A stretch of 64,000 nucleotides of DNA from positions 1 through 64,000 of the forward strand of contig JAIMBI010000015.1 of NCBI GenBank assembly GCA_023565505.1. Direction: 5' to 3'. Within the stretch, counting starts at the first letter, position 1. Each line of letters opens with the position of its first letter. Positions 33,340 to 42,098 of this stretch are shown here, in pieces. The notes under the pieces were generated by a model. That model was not told the DNA's origin and made no database searches. It saw only the letters and a list, made by a program, of their open reading frames with translations. The position numbers and the translations under genes are program-made. Source of the stretch: Actinomycetes bacterium (GTDB lineage Bacteria; Bacillota; Sulfobacillia; Sulfobacillales; JAIMBI01).

Positions 33340-34938
33340 CTAAACGGCGGCCGGCTCCGGCAGGGGTACGACGGCCGACAGCGCCTGCAGGCCGACAGCC
33401 GCCAACGCGTGTTCGTCCGCATTGAGACCCTGGCCCGCCCACTGCCGGAGCGCGGCCGCGTAGGCCGGCTCTTCCTCGGCCAATGCCTGCTCGAACGCCG
33501 CGGCATGACCCTGCTGCCACTCGGCCATCGCCCGGAGCCGACGCACCAGCGGCTGGCTCGGATGGTCCGCGGGGATGGCGGCCAGGATGTCCAAGGCCAG
33601 ATCCGGTCGGGCCTGCTGCAGGGCGACACCGGCTGCCCACGGTAGCGCCCCCGGATCTCCGCGACGGTGTGCCTCTCCGCTGGCCGCCAGGCACACGTCG
33701 AAAGCCCTCCGCCGCAGGGAGCTGGCTGCCAGGGCGACGAGATAGGTGGTCGGAAGAGTCCCGAAGAGTCCCGCCCACTCCGCCTTCGGGATCGCCGCGG
33801 CCAGGACGGTGCCGGCGTCCGCCAGGGCTTGGCGGTCCGGATACCGGACAGCGGCCCGGACCAGGAGGTTCCGGGCATCGCCGGCACGACCCACGGCGAC
33901 CAGCGCCTGGACGGCTCCCGCGTAACTCAGCACCACGCGGTCGAACGAGAGATACTCCTGCAAGTCGGGCGCCCCTTCCAGGCACGCCAAGGCTTCCAGG
34001 AACCGACCCGCCGCGGGGCCCCACTCCCGGCGGGCATAATGCGCCAAGCCCAAGAAGAAGGGAAGATCCGAGTTGGGAAAGGGGACGTGCGGACGCAGGC
34101 GGCCGGCATACTCGAAGATCGCGTCGCAGTCGCCCATCAGGTAGAAGACCTCGGCCGCGTAGGAGAACACCACGGACGCGAACGGCTCGGGAGGCCGACC
34201 GCCGTTCAACGTCAAGTAGAGGTCGATGGCCCGCCGATAGTCCTCCGCCGCGTCGGCAAACCGACCCTCGCGCTGGTATTCCCGACCGTGCTGCAGATAG
34301 AGGTAGACGCGATGGGGATCATTCGGTTCCGTCGCGTCCAAAAGCCGTTCCAAGAGACGCCGGTTGCGCGCCGTCTTGCCTTTCCGTCCGACGACTTCCC
34401 GGGTGAAGCCGACATGCAGGACCTGGAAGGCACTCGCGACGATCCGGCCCGTCAGGGTGGGCACGATCTGTTCGTGAATCGGGTACACGTACCGGTGTTC
34501 GGGACGATTCCGGAATCCCCGGATGGTCCGCGACTTGTCCAGGATGTCGGGAGCTTCCACCGACATGAGGTTCGTCTGGTACAGCGAGAAGGCGGCGATG
34601 CTCGGGTCCCGGTCCCACCGCGCGATGGCCCGGCGCACTTCCTTCGCCTTGCCCTCTTCGAACCATTCGTCGGCGTCCAGGACCACGATCCACCGTCCTC
34701 GGGCCCGCTCGAGGACGGCGTTGCGCGCGGCGGCGAAGTCGTCCGTCCACGGTAGGTCGAAGACGATGGCCCCGGCAGCCCGGGCGACCCGCGGCGTGTC
34801 GTCACGGGATCCGGTGTCGGCCACCCACACTTCATCGGCCAAACCGCGTACGGATCGAATCGACCGCCCGATGAACTCCTCTTCGTCGCGTGCGATCATG
34901 CAGACACTGACGAGGGGTCGACGATCCTTCGTGCCCAC
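33340..34938 (-). CDS. Family 2 glycosyltransferase with C-terminal TPR-like repeats
   Basis: This is a 532-residue protein. The N-terminal GT-A domain reads VSVCMIARDEEEFI, DTGSRDDT with Asp41, and the metal-binding DxD in VLDADEW (88-90). The rest is alpha-helical, resembling tetratricopeptide repeats (YLQHGREYQREGRFADAAEDYR, then similar helices to the end). GT2-TPR enzymes of this type glycosylate proteins such as SunS targets and clostridial flagellin. It lies 49 bases after fliD. It starts at GTG 34938 after GGGGGGATC. Flagellin is the likely substrate by position; this is inference. Confidence 0.82.
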   Translation of the reverse strand: MGTKDRRPLVSVCMIARDEEEFIGRSIRSVRGLADEVWVADTGSRDDTPRVARAAGAIVFDLPWTDDFAAARNAVLERARGRWIVVLDADEWFEEGKAKEVRRAIARWDRDPSIAAFSLYQTNLMSVEAPDILDKSRTIRGFRNRPEHRYVYPIHEQIVPTLTGRIVASAFQVLHVGFTREVVGRKGKTARNRRLLERLLDATEPNDPHRVYLYLQHGREYQREGRFADAAEDYRRAIDLYLTLNGGRPPEPFASVVFSYAAEVFYLMGDCDAIFEYAGRLRPHVPFPNSDLPFFLGLAHYARREWGPAAGRFLEALACLEGAPDLQEYLSFDRVVLSYAGAVQALVAVGRAGDARNLLVRAAVRYPDRQALADAGTVLAAAIPKAEWAGLFGTLPTTYLVALAASSLRRRAFDVCLAASGEAHRRGDPGALPWAAGVALQQARPDLALDILAAIPADHPSQPLVRRLRAMAEWQQGHAAAFEQALAEEEPAYAAALRQWAGQGLNADEHALAAVGLQALSAVVPLPEPAAV

Positions 34939-34987
34939 CGCTGATCCCCCCACCCCCTTCTTGGCCCCGGTCGACCAGTCGTACCAC

Positions 34988-36505
34988 TTATCCTCCCGGA
35001 CCACCCGCCGACGACGTCGACGACGTGCCGCTGCCCGTGCCACCACCCATGGCGGTGAACTGCGCCTGCAGCGACTGCTGTAACGAGGCTTCCTTCAGCA
35101 GGCTGCTCAGGGCGGCCATGAACTGGGCCTCCGCCGACTGCTGCTCCAGCTGGACCAGTTGCTGCAGGGACTGCTGTTGGTCCGTCAGCATCTGTTCCTG
35201 ATTGGCGATGCCCTGCTGGGCGGACCCGATGATCCCGGAGCCGGGCGTCAGAAAGGATTCGAGATACTGCTGAAGCTGGCCGATGATGCCTCCTCCCCCG
35301 TTGGGGCCTCCGACGAGGAGCTGCTGCACCGCCTGGGGGTCCTGCTGCATCGCCTGGGTCAAGGTGGAGGTGTTCAGGTTCAACTGGAGACCCTGGGATT
35401 GCGACCAGGAAACGGACAATCCCAAGTCCGTCAGCGACTGGTAGCCCACCGGCAGGGCTTGGTCGACCTGCGTCAGCATCTGTGTCAGCTGCTGGCCCAG
35501 TCCGATGAGGGACGCCTGCCCCTCGAGCACGCCGCCCTTGCCGGTGAGCTGGCCGATGGTCTTCAGCGCCGACTGGAGGTCGGAGACCAACTGTCCCAGC
35601 GGACCGGTCGCGGCACTCGGATTCTGGGAGACGGTGACCGACGCCGAGGTTCCCGGGGCACTGACCCCGGTGAGGGTCAGCGTCGTGTCCGGGCCCAGGG
35701 CGTTCTGGACCGTATTGGACGGGCTTTGATTCGGAATGCCGTCCACCGTGTACTGGGCCTGCTGGTAGCTTTGCACCTGGCTGAAGTTCTCGGTGCCCGA
35801 CGTATTGGTGATCTGGATGTAGAAGTCGGCGGGCGCCTGGACCACGAGCGTATAGCCGTTCGTGCCGTTGATCGTGGCGGGGATGACGCTCCACGACAAC
35901 CCTGAGAGCTGGGAGATGCCGGCGGTGGCGTTGGTGATGTCCTGCCCCAGCGTCTGCAGGGTATCGGTGGCGGAAAAGTTGAAGCTGGCCAGTTGCTGCT
36001 GGACCCGCGTGCCGTTCTGGTTGACGTAGACGCCGATGTCGACGGTGCCCGACACGCCCAGCGGAGCCGAGGCGCCGGACACCGCCGGCGTGTAATCATA
36101 TACCGCCGGCTGCATGAGGCTCTGCACCGCCACCGAATAGGTGCCCGCCTGCGCGGTGGGGCCGGCTGTGGCCGTCACCACGGAAGGGTTGCTCGACTGA
36201 GCTTGCATGGCGGTGTAGAGCGTGGGAGAGGACAGAGTCTGAAGGTCCTGCTGCAGCGTGCTGAGGGCGCTCTGGACCTGCGACCAGGCTTGGCTCTGCT
36301 GGCTCAGGGCGCTCTGCTGCTGCGCGAGGTTTTGCAGGGGCACTTCCTGCTCGAGGATCGACAGCTGCACCAACTGCGCCAAGGCCTGGAGATTGACCCC
36401 CGGCAACAGGTTCTGCAGCAGTTGCGGCTGCTGCAAAAGCCCCTGCAGGGTGTTTCCACTGGAGCCGCCGATTCCGGTCAGTCCCGACCCGGGCGTAAGC
36501 ATCAT
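34988..36505 (-). CDS. fliD: Flagellar filament cap protein
   Basis: This is a 505-residue FliD (HAP2). Its N-terminal coiled-coil region (LLQQPQLLQNLLPGVNLQALAQLVQLSILEQ is unusually Gln/Leu rich) and C-terminal helical region (ESFLTPGSGIIGSAQQGI, then a Gln-rich helix) flank beta-rich domains with NPSVVTATAG and GTYSVAVQSLMQP. The C-terminus is Gly/Ser-rich. The cap drives flagellin polymerisation at the tip. ATG 36505 overlaps the fliS stop as ATGA. Confidence 0.93.
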   Translation of the reverse strand: MMLTPGSGLTGIGGSSGNTLQGLLQQPQLLQNLLPGVNLQALAQLVQLSILEQEVPLQNLAQQQSALSQQSQAWSQVQSALSTLQQDLQTLSSPTLYTAMQAQSSNPSVVTATAGPTAQAGTYSVAVQSLMQPAVYDYTPAVSGASAPLGVSGTVDIGVYVNQNGTRVQQQLASFNFSATDTLQTLGQDITNATAGISQLSGLSWSVIPATINGTNGYTLVVQAPADFYIQITNTSGTENFSQVQSYQQAQYTVDGIPNQSPSNTVQNALGPDTTLTLTGVSAPGTSASVTVSQNPSAATGPLGQLVSDLQSALKTIGQLTGKGGVLEGQASLIGLGQQLTQMLTQVDQALPVGYQSLTDLGLSVSWSQSQGLQLNLNTSTLTQAMQQDPQAVQQLLVGGPNGGGGIIGQLQQYLESFLTPGSGIIGSAQQGIANQEQMLTDQQQSLQQLVQLEQQSAEAQFMAALSSLLKEASLQQSLQAQFTAMGGGTGSGTSSTSSAGGPGG

Positions 36506-36894
36506 GTCGACCACCGACCTTCCAACGACGTCCCGACCAAGTCCGCGGCCCGACTCCACATCGACTCCATCGCCAACGCCCCGTCCTGGGCCTGCCGCAG
36601 CCGTTCGGCGTCGTTGTACAGGTTGGCCTCCATCAGGAGGCGGTTAAGCCGCGCATGCTCGGCATGGACGGCGGGGGCGACGGCCGGCAACAGGTCGTCC
36701 CGGAAGGCGGCGTCCAGCCACCCTATGAACTCCTGCGCGCGGACCAAGGCGTTGTGGCGCGTCTCGATGTCGCCGCGGTCGATTGCCGCGAGGGCCTCAT
36801 GGATGAGCTTCAGGATCCCCCGCCACACGAGGGCCGGATACCGATGCCGCGGTTCCGTCTCCGTCGCGATATGCCGATATAGTTCCGGCATCAT
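36502..36894 (-). CDS. fliS: Flagellin-specific export chaperone
   Basis: This is a 130-residue helical protein of the FliS family. Recognisable segments are ALVWRGILKLIHEALAAIDRGD, ALVRAQEFIGWLD and the C-terminal LMEANLYNDAERL that fits the family's final helices. It binds the C-terminal disordered part of flagellin to prevent premature assembly. It follows the flagellin gene with a strong hairpin between them and precedes fliD, the common Bacillota order. Sequence identity to typical FliS is low, but position supports it. Confidence 0.8.
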   Translation of the reverse strand: MMPELYRHIATETEPRHRYPALVWRGILKLIHEALAAIDRGDIETRHNALVRAQEFIGWLDAAFRDDLLPAVAPAVHAEHARLNRLLMEANLYNDAERLRQAQDGALAMESMWSRAADLVGTSLEGRWST

Positions 36895-36937
36895 GGTTCA
36901 ATCCCGCCTTCCCTTCCGCCTGGATTCCGACCAGGAC

Positions 36938-36970
36938 GGCGGAGCCCGGCCAACGCGACCGGGCTCCGCC
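36938..36970 (-). terminator. 12-base-pair perfect hairpin after the flagellin gene
   Basis: GGCGGAGCCCGG (36938-36949) and CCGGGCTCCGCC (36959-36970) form a perfect stem around a 9-base loop. On the coding strand it begins about 25 bases after the flagellin stop. No T-run follows, so it may be a Rho-type or partial terminator. It could set the high flagellin-to-FliS/FliD ratio. Confidence 0.55.
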
Positions 36971-36994
36971 CTCCACCATGGTGTGCGGTCAAGG

Positions 36995-38587
36995 CTACGG
37001 AAGCAGCTTCAGCAACGCGGCCGGGAGCTGGTCGGCTTGGGCCAGCACGCCGACGTCGGCCTGCACCAGCACCTGCTGCTGCATGAACTGCGCCGTCACC
37101 AGCGGCATGTTGGCGTCCAGGTACCCGGCATTCGCCTGCTGGAGGTTGGTCGCCTCCGTGTTGGCGTTGTTCTGGGCGAAAGTCAACCGATTGATGTTGG
37201 CCCCGATGTTGGCGCGCTGATTGTTCACGTTCTGGATGGCTTGGTCGATGATGTTGAGGGCCTCGGCCGCTGATGCCTGCGTCGTGATGTTCAAGCCGGA
37301 CCCAACGTAGGCGTAGTTGGCGGGCGACAGCGTGCCGTTCGGCGCGGGGCTGGCCGCTTGCCCGTTCTGACCGACCTGGAACACAAGCTGGAACGGACCG
37401 GCGCCGTTGTACGCGATGCCCGTAGCCGGCGTGGCCTGGGTACCCACGGATGTCAGTGCCGAAGCACCCGAGTACACAATGCTGCTCAGGGAGAAGCTCA
37501 CCACTTGCCCGTTGGCGCTTTGCCCCGACGTCGTGTTGCCGACGATGATGGTTCCGCTGAGCTGCTGATAGCCCGACACGGTCACCAACGACCCGATAGC
37601 GGTTCCTGTTGTAGCCGCGCCGGCAAAGAGCTGGAACGACGCCTGAGCCGGGTTGAGCTGGACCGAAGCCGAATCCCCGGCGTTTACGGTTGTCGAGCTG
37701 GCGGCCAGACTGTATGACAGCGTGCTGTTGGATACGGTGTCCGTGAAGGTCAGGGTCGTCGCGCTGGCGATGGTCTGCGAGGACAAGGCAAATGTGCCGG
37801 TCGTCGAGAAGCCATCCGATCCGGTGATGGTGTAATACGCCGTACTCGCGCTGACCGAGTTAATCGTGAGCGTGTAAGTCGTGGTGCCGGCCCCATTGTA
37901 GGTCCCCGTGACGCCGCTCGTCACGAGTTCAGAGCTCCCAGTCGCCCCGCTAAAGTAGGCCTGCGACTCCTTCATGACGGCTACGTTGTACTGGCTCCCG
38001 TTCTGGAGGCCGGATCCCAAGGTCAGCGTAGTGGGATTGATGTACGCCGTGTTCGTGCTCACAGTCGCCGAGAAACCTGCCACCTGAAGCGAGACAGCGT
38101 CCATCGGGCCGATGCTCAGCGTGAGCGCCTGTCCCTCGTTCGCCCCGATCTGCACCGCCTGGTTCTGGAAGCCACCTGCGAGCAGATTGATGTTGTTGAA
38201 CTGGGTGGTGTTGGCGATGTTGGTGATCTCCTGCGCGTACTGGTCCATTTCCTTCTGCAGGTCCTGGAGGTCGGCCGGGTTGTTGGTCCCCGTGGCCGCC
38301 TCGCTGGCCAGCGCGCGCATCGATTGGAGGATGCTGTCGATGTTGGCGAGGGCCCCGTCGGCCGTCTGGAGCAGGGAGACCGCGTTCTGGGCGTTTTGCG
38401 AAGCTTGGTTGAGCCCGCTGATCTGACTCTGCATCAGCTGGCTTATGGCCAAGCCCGCCGGGTCCGACGCCGCCGACGTGATCCGGTTGCCTGTGGCCAG
38501 CTCCTGGATCACGTTGTTCTCCTGCGTCATCGTGTTACTGAGCGCTTGGATCGTGTCCAGGGCGGACATGTTGGTATTGAGGTACAT
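36995..38587 (-). CDS. Flagellin
   Basis: This is a 530-residue flagellin. The N-terminal D0/D1 helices (NTNMSALDTIQALSNT, ELATGNRITSAASDPAGLAI, GLNQASQNAQNAVSLLQTADGAL) and C-terminal D1/D0 (LNIIDQAIQNVNNQRANIGANINRL, ending PAALLKLLP) are conserved. Between them lies a central insert of about 300 residues rich in Ser, Thr, Gly and Tyr, larger than Bacillus Hag (about 275 in total) and less GC-rich than the flanks. This surface domain offers many O-glycosylation sites. Its mRNA leader has a good GAGGGAGG ribosome binding site. It is the only flagellin in the window. Confidence 0.95.
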   Translation of the reverse strand: MYLNTNMSALDTIQALSNTMTQENNVIQELATGNRITSAASDPAGLAISQLMQSQISGLNQASQNAQNAVSLLQTADGALANIDSILQSMRALASEAATGTNNPADLQDLQKEMDQYAQEITNIANTTQFNNINLLAGGFQNQAVQIGANEGQALTLSIGPMDAVSLQVAGFSATVSTNTAYINPTTLTLGSGLQNGSQYNVAVMKESQAYFSGATGSSELVTSGVTGTYNGAGTTTYTLTINSVSASTAYYTITGSDGFSTTGTFALSSQTIASATTLTFTDTVSNSTLSYSLAASSTTVNAGDSASVQLNPAQASFQLFAGAATTGTAIGSLVTVSGYQQLSGTIIVGNTTSGQSANGQVVSFSLSSIVYSGASALTSVGTQATPATGIAYNGAGPFQLVFQVGQNGQAASPAPNGTLSPANYAYVGSGLNITTQASAAEALNIIDQAIQNVNNQRANIGANINRLTFAQNNANTEATNLQQANAGYLDANMPLVTAQFMQQQVLVQADVGVLAQADQLPAALLKLLP

Positions 38588-38636
38588 ACCTGCCTCCCTC
38601 TGGAACGCCTTGCTTCCAGCAGGCTTTCCGTCCCGT

Positions 38637-38644
38637 ATATCGAG
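38637..38644 (-). promoter_or_regulatory. Possible sigma-28 -10 element for the flagellin gene
   Basis: Minus-strand CTCGATAT (38644-38637) matches six of eight positions of the SigD/FliA -10 consensus GCCGATAT, 50 bases before the flagellin ATG. A TAAA-like -35 at the usual 15-base spacing is not evident; the nearest TCAA is about 20 bases away. fliA and flgM in the same locus make such a promoter likely somewhere in this region. Confidence 0.35.
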
Positions 38645-38677
38645 CGCTCCGGTCCCCGACGTGCTTGACCGACACCG

Positions 38678-39832
38678 TTACGGTCCGTACCGCCCCAAGT
38701 AGGTCGCCAAGCTAGGCAAGATGACGTTGGACGCACTTTGGAGCACAGCCTGGTACGTCGCCTCCTGGTTCGCCAGGTCGGCGACGACGTTGGGGATCTT
38801 GGCGCTTTCCAGTGACGCACGCGTGGACTGCAAGGCGGTGGCCTGCGTGGAAAGGGCCGCCTGAGCCGCCTCGATGCGCTGCATGTCGGTCCCGAAGGCC
38901 GCGTGCGCACCGACCAAGTTGGCCTGGGCCTGCTGGACCAAGCCGGCCGCCGCGCTGGCGATCTCTCCCCACGTCGGCCCCGTGAAGGAGACCACGCCTC
39001 CCGAGAAGTCGGACAGGGGAATCGGGATGTCGGCTACCTCCACGTTACCGGCCGACGTGGGGATCTCGAACACCGCCGTGATGCTGGTCGGCGGGCCGGG
39101 AGGAGCACCAGCCGGCGGCGAGGCTGTGATGGTCGTGGGCGGGCTCGTCGTGGTATAGCTGGTGGTCGTGGTATAGGTCGACGACCCGTAGTTGAACTGA
39201 ATGTTGACCGTGTAGGTCTGCCCGACCTGGGGTGCCTGCAGAGCCGTGATGACACCCTGCAAGGCGGCCAACAGATCGCCCACCGGGCCGCCGTTGGGCG
39301 TGGTGTTGGCAGCCATGTTCTGGGGCACGCTGAGCTCCGAGCCGACGTTCACCATCATGGCGGGGCCGCCGACAAGCATTCCCGGGGAACTGGGCGACCA
39401 GGGAGGCTGGCCGCTGTCGCCGCCGAATAGGTAGATGTCCCCGACCTTGGTGTTCGCCAGTTGGCCCACCGATTGCTGAATCTGCTGCAACTCCTGGATG
39501 ACGGCGCCCCGGCCGGCCGTCCCTGTCGGCCCCACCGCGGAGAGCGCCGTCGCATAGGCATTGGTGGCCGCCTGCTCGATCTGGGTCAGCGCCTGGTCCG
39601 TGGCCTGGGCGATCGCCAACGCCGAACCTGCCACGTTCTGCCAAGCCGTGACCTGACTCTGGACCTGCTGCGTGAGCAAGTCCTGGGTGACGGCCGCGGG
39701 GTTGTCGGACGGTTGTGTCAAGACCTTACCGGTCGCGATCTCCGTCTGGTCCTGCAAGATCTGGTTCGTCACCTGATCCAGATTCCGCAGGATCTGCTGC
39801 GAAGGCATCAATGCGGTGATGCGTACGTCCAT
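38678..39832 (-). CDS. flgL: Hook-filament junction protein FlgL (HAP3)
   Basis: This is a 384-residue flagellin-like protein. The N-terminal helix MDVRITALMPSQQILRNLDQV and QTEIATGKVLTQPSDNP, plus the C-terminal VLQSASNVILPSLATYL, are the FlgL signatures. The central part is Thr/Pro-rich (TSPPTTITASPPAGAPPG). It joins FlgK to the filament. GGAGGGTCG precedes ATG 39832. It follows flgK by 22 bases. Confidence 0.9.
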   Translation of the reverse strand: MDVRITALMPSQQILRNLDQVTNQILQDQTEIATGKVLTQPSDNPAAVTQDLLTQQVQSQVTAWQNVAGSALAIAQATDQALTQIEQAATNAYATALSAVGPTGTAGRGAVIQELQQIQQSVGQLANTKVGDIYLFGGDSGQPPWSPSSPGMLVGGPAMMVNVGSELSVPQNMAANTTPNGGPVGDLLAALQGVITALQAPQVGQTYTVNIQFNYGSSTYTTTTSYTTTSPPTTITASPPAGAPPGPPTSITAVFEIPTSAGNVEVADIPIPLSDFSGGVVSFTGPTWGEIASAAAGLVQQAQANLVGAHAAFGTDMQRIEAAQAALSTQATALQSTRASLESAKIPNVVADLANQEATYQAVLQSASNVILPSLATYLGRYGP

Positions 39833-39854
39833 CGACCCTCCCGCCCCGCTTGAG

Positions 39855-41378
39855 CTACTGCACCGAATCGAGGAGCGCCGCCACCATGGCCTGCAGGGTG
39901 GCCATGGTCTTGGCCAGCGCCTGGTAAGTCTGGGATGCAAACGAGATGTGAACGACTTCCTCGTTGATGCTGACCCCGCTGACCGCCTCCCGCGCCTGCT
40001 CCGCCTGCGCCGCCACCGCCTTGAGCGTCGTGTCCACCTGCTGCGCGGATTGGACCTGCGACCCGATCGCCGCGATGATCTGCTGATACTGGGCCAGCGG
40101 ACCGCTGGGGTCCGAGCCGACCAGAGCCATCTGCGCCGCGTTGGAGCCGTCGTTGGGATTAGGCGTCGCGGCCGCCGCGACCAGCGACGGCGTGTTGACG
40201 AGCGTCGGATTGACCACGAGGTTGGCCGCCGTGTAGGGTCCCGTAGCGGACAATGTCCCGCCCACGTCGGCCTCGAAAAACGGGGTGTTGGTCTGCTGCG
40301 TCATCACCCCGGTGGTCGGGTCGGGCGCATAGCCGCCCGTCTGCAGAGGGTTGATGGCCGCCGCCAGACCGGCCGCCACCTGGTCCAACTGGTTCAACCA
40401 GGACCCGCTGTAACTGGACAGGCCGTCCCCGGACAGAAGCCCGGACGAACCCACCAGGGCCAGGAGTCCCCCCACCGTCCCCCATTGCCCGGATCCCCAG
40501 GCCGGCGTAACGGGACTCCCGCCCGGTCCCGTGACCTGCACCGTCGGCGGCGGACCCGCCGCCACGCTCAGCGTCGAGGCCACCGTGCCGTCGACCAGCA
40601 TGGTCCCGTCGGGGAGCGTCACCTGAATCGTCGTGACCGGCTGCCCCTCAGGATTGCGAATCGGCTGTCCCGAGGCGTCGGTCAGGTTCACCACCTGGAC
40701 GGTCGCCCCGAGGTCCTTGGCGAGCTGGTCCAACAACCCGGACCGCTGGTCCAAGAGCGCGTTGGGGTTCTCCCCCGCGATCTCGAGCTGCTGGATTTGC
40801 CCGTCGAGCTGGGCGACCTGCCCCAGGATGGTGTTGTCGCTGGCCACGGTGTCGGCCAGCTGGGTCATCACGTTCGTCTGGGCCTGACTCAACCCCGCGG
40901 CCACCGTGTGGAAGGCCTGGACCAGCGTCTGGGCCGCCCCCACGACCGCGGCCTTGGCCCCGATGTTGGAGGGATCCTGGCTCAGCGCCGTCAGGTTGTT
41001 GAAGAACTGCTCCATCAACGCCGCGATGCCGTTCGACGACGGCTCCTGGAAGATCGTCTGGGCGTTTTGCAGGGCGGTGGCCACCGTCGCGGCATACGCG
41101 CTCGCGGCCTCGGCCTGTCGGGCCGTGGCCGAAAGATACGCGGGGGCCTGGCGCTCCACGCCGGTGATGTCGACGCCGCCGCCGAACGCGCCGGGGCCCA
41201 CCAAGCCCGCGGCCATAGGGACAGGAGATCCCAGCAACGGCGCCTGGTCGACGGTTTCGACGGCATAGTGGGGATTCGACGCGTTGGCGATGTTCTGGCC
41301 GGCCACGTCGGTCTGGGCTTGGGCCGCCGTCATGCCGGTCAGGATGATGTTCAGGGTGTCGAGGGGACCCACGCTCAC
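39855..41378 (-). CDS. flgK: Hook-filament junction protein FlgK (HAP1)
   Basis: This is a 507-residue hook-associated protein. The N-terminus GMTAAQAQTDVAGQNIANASNPHYA and C-terminal INEEVVHISFASQTYQALAKTM are the FlgK signatures. The FFNNLTALSQDPSN segment is the typical flagellar hook-associated helix. It starts at GTG 41378 after AAGGAGTG. The gene order flgM-flgN-flgK-flgL-flagellin is the standard Bacillota late-flagellar block. Confidence 0.94.
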   Translation of the reverse strand: MSVGPLDTLNIILTGMTAAQAQTDVAGQNIANASNPHYAVETVDQAPLLGSPVPMAAGLVGPGAFGGGVDITGVERQAPAYLSATARQAEAASAYAATVATALQNAQTIFQEPSSNGIAALMEQFFNNLTALSQDPSNIGAKAAVVGAAQTLVQAFHTVAAGLSQAQTNVMTQLADTVASDNTILGQVAQLDGQIQQLEIAGENPNALLDQRSGLLDQLAKDLGATVQVVNLTDASGQPIRNPEGQPVTTIQVTLPDGTMLVDGTVASTLSVAAGPPPTVQVTGPGGSPVTPAWGSGQWGTVGGLLALVGSSGLLSGDGLSSYSGSWLNQLDQVAAGLAAAINPLQTGGYAPDPTTGVMTQQTNTPFFEADVGGTLSATGPYTAANLVVNPTLVNTPSLVAAAATPNPNDGSNAAQMALVGSDPSGPLAQYQQIIAAIGSQVQSAQQVDTTLKAVAAQAEQAREAVSGVSINEEVVHISFASQTYQALAKTMATLQAMVAALLDSVQ

Positions 41379-41419
41379 GAGGACTGCACTCCTTCGCGGC
41401 GGCGGGCCGACGAGCCGGA

Positions 41420-41776
41420 CTACAGGTCGAGGACCGTCCCGGGAGGGACGTCGTGGCGCTGGAAGAGGCTCAACACACTCTGGGTGGTGCGCGCCCGCGC
41501 GTCCGCGACAAGTCCGAGCTCCATGGTCACCTCCGCCATCTCTTTCAGGATCGCCCGAAGCGAGGTCTTCAGCGCCCCGTCGGTCTCCTGCCAGTCGAGG
41601 GGCAAGGCCGCGGCCGCGCGCACCAGCGTCTCGATCCGGCTCACCGCCTCGCGCACGTCGCCGGGATCCGGCTTGAGCAGGCGTTCCTTCAACTCCTTGA
41701 CCGCCGCCAAGGCTTCGGCCCACGCGGCCACCGCCCGGGCCACCTGCGCCTCGGCTTGACTCCGCTCCCCCGTCAT
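41420..41776 (-). CDS. flgN: FlgN-like export chaperone
   Basis: This is a 118-residue helical protein. It is called FlgN on size, predicted helix content and position: it overlaps flgM by ATGA and precedes flgK, its expected client. The LVADARARTTQSVLSLFQ segment near the C-terminus resembles the FlgN amphipathic helix. Sequence conservation in this family is low, so the call rests mostly on context. Confidence 0.7.
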   Translation of the reverse strand: MTGERSQAEAQVARAVAAWAEALAAVKELKERLLKPDPGDVREAVSRIETLVRAAAALPLDWQETDGALKTSLRAILKEMAEVTMELGLVADARARTTQSVLSLFQRHDVPPGTVLDL

Positions 41777-42012
41777 CCCCGGATCACCCTCTCCTGGATC
41801 AGTGCCTGGGCCAACGCCTTGAGGTCCACGGGGGCGGTCGAGTCGGTCAGGAACGCCTGGAGCGCCTGAAGCCGTGCCGCTTCGGGATCGGTCGCCCCTG
41901 GGGCGGCCTGGGGCTTCGAGGTACGTTGGGCCTTCTCGGACGATCGGGTGGAGGCTACGGCCTCGACCCGCCCCACCTCGCCGGGTCCGTCGATACCGCG
42001 CAGAGCCGCCAT
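41773..42012 (-). CDS. flgM: Anti-sigma-28 factor FlgM
   Basis: This is a 79-residue protein, mostly disordered at the N-terminus (MAALRGIDGPGEVGRVEAV, then charged and Pro-rich residues). The C-terminal helices with VDLKALAQALIQERVIRG fit the sigma-binding region VDxxKVxxLkxaI of FlgM. It would hold FliA inactive until export through the finished hook. ATG 42012 is preceded by GGGGGAGTG. Identification is supported by its position upstream of flgN-flgK-flgL and by the fliA gene in the same locus. Confidence 0.75.
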   Translation of the reverse strand: MAALRGIDGPGEVGRVEAVASTRSSEKAQRTSKPQAAPGATDPEAARLQALQAFLTDSTAPVDLKALAQALIQERVIRG

Positions 42013-42098
42013 GATCACTCCCCCGTTTCCAAGATGGGTATCGTACCAAATCGCCTCGGCCGTGCGGGGCTGCCACACCGCTTCACGGCACGTTGCCG

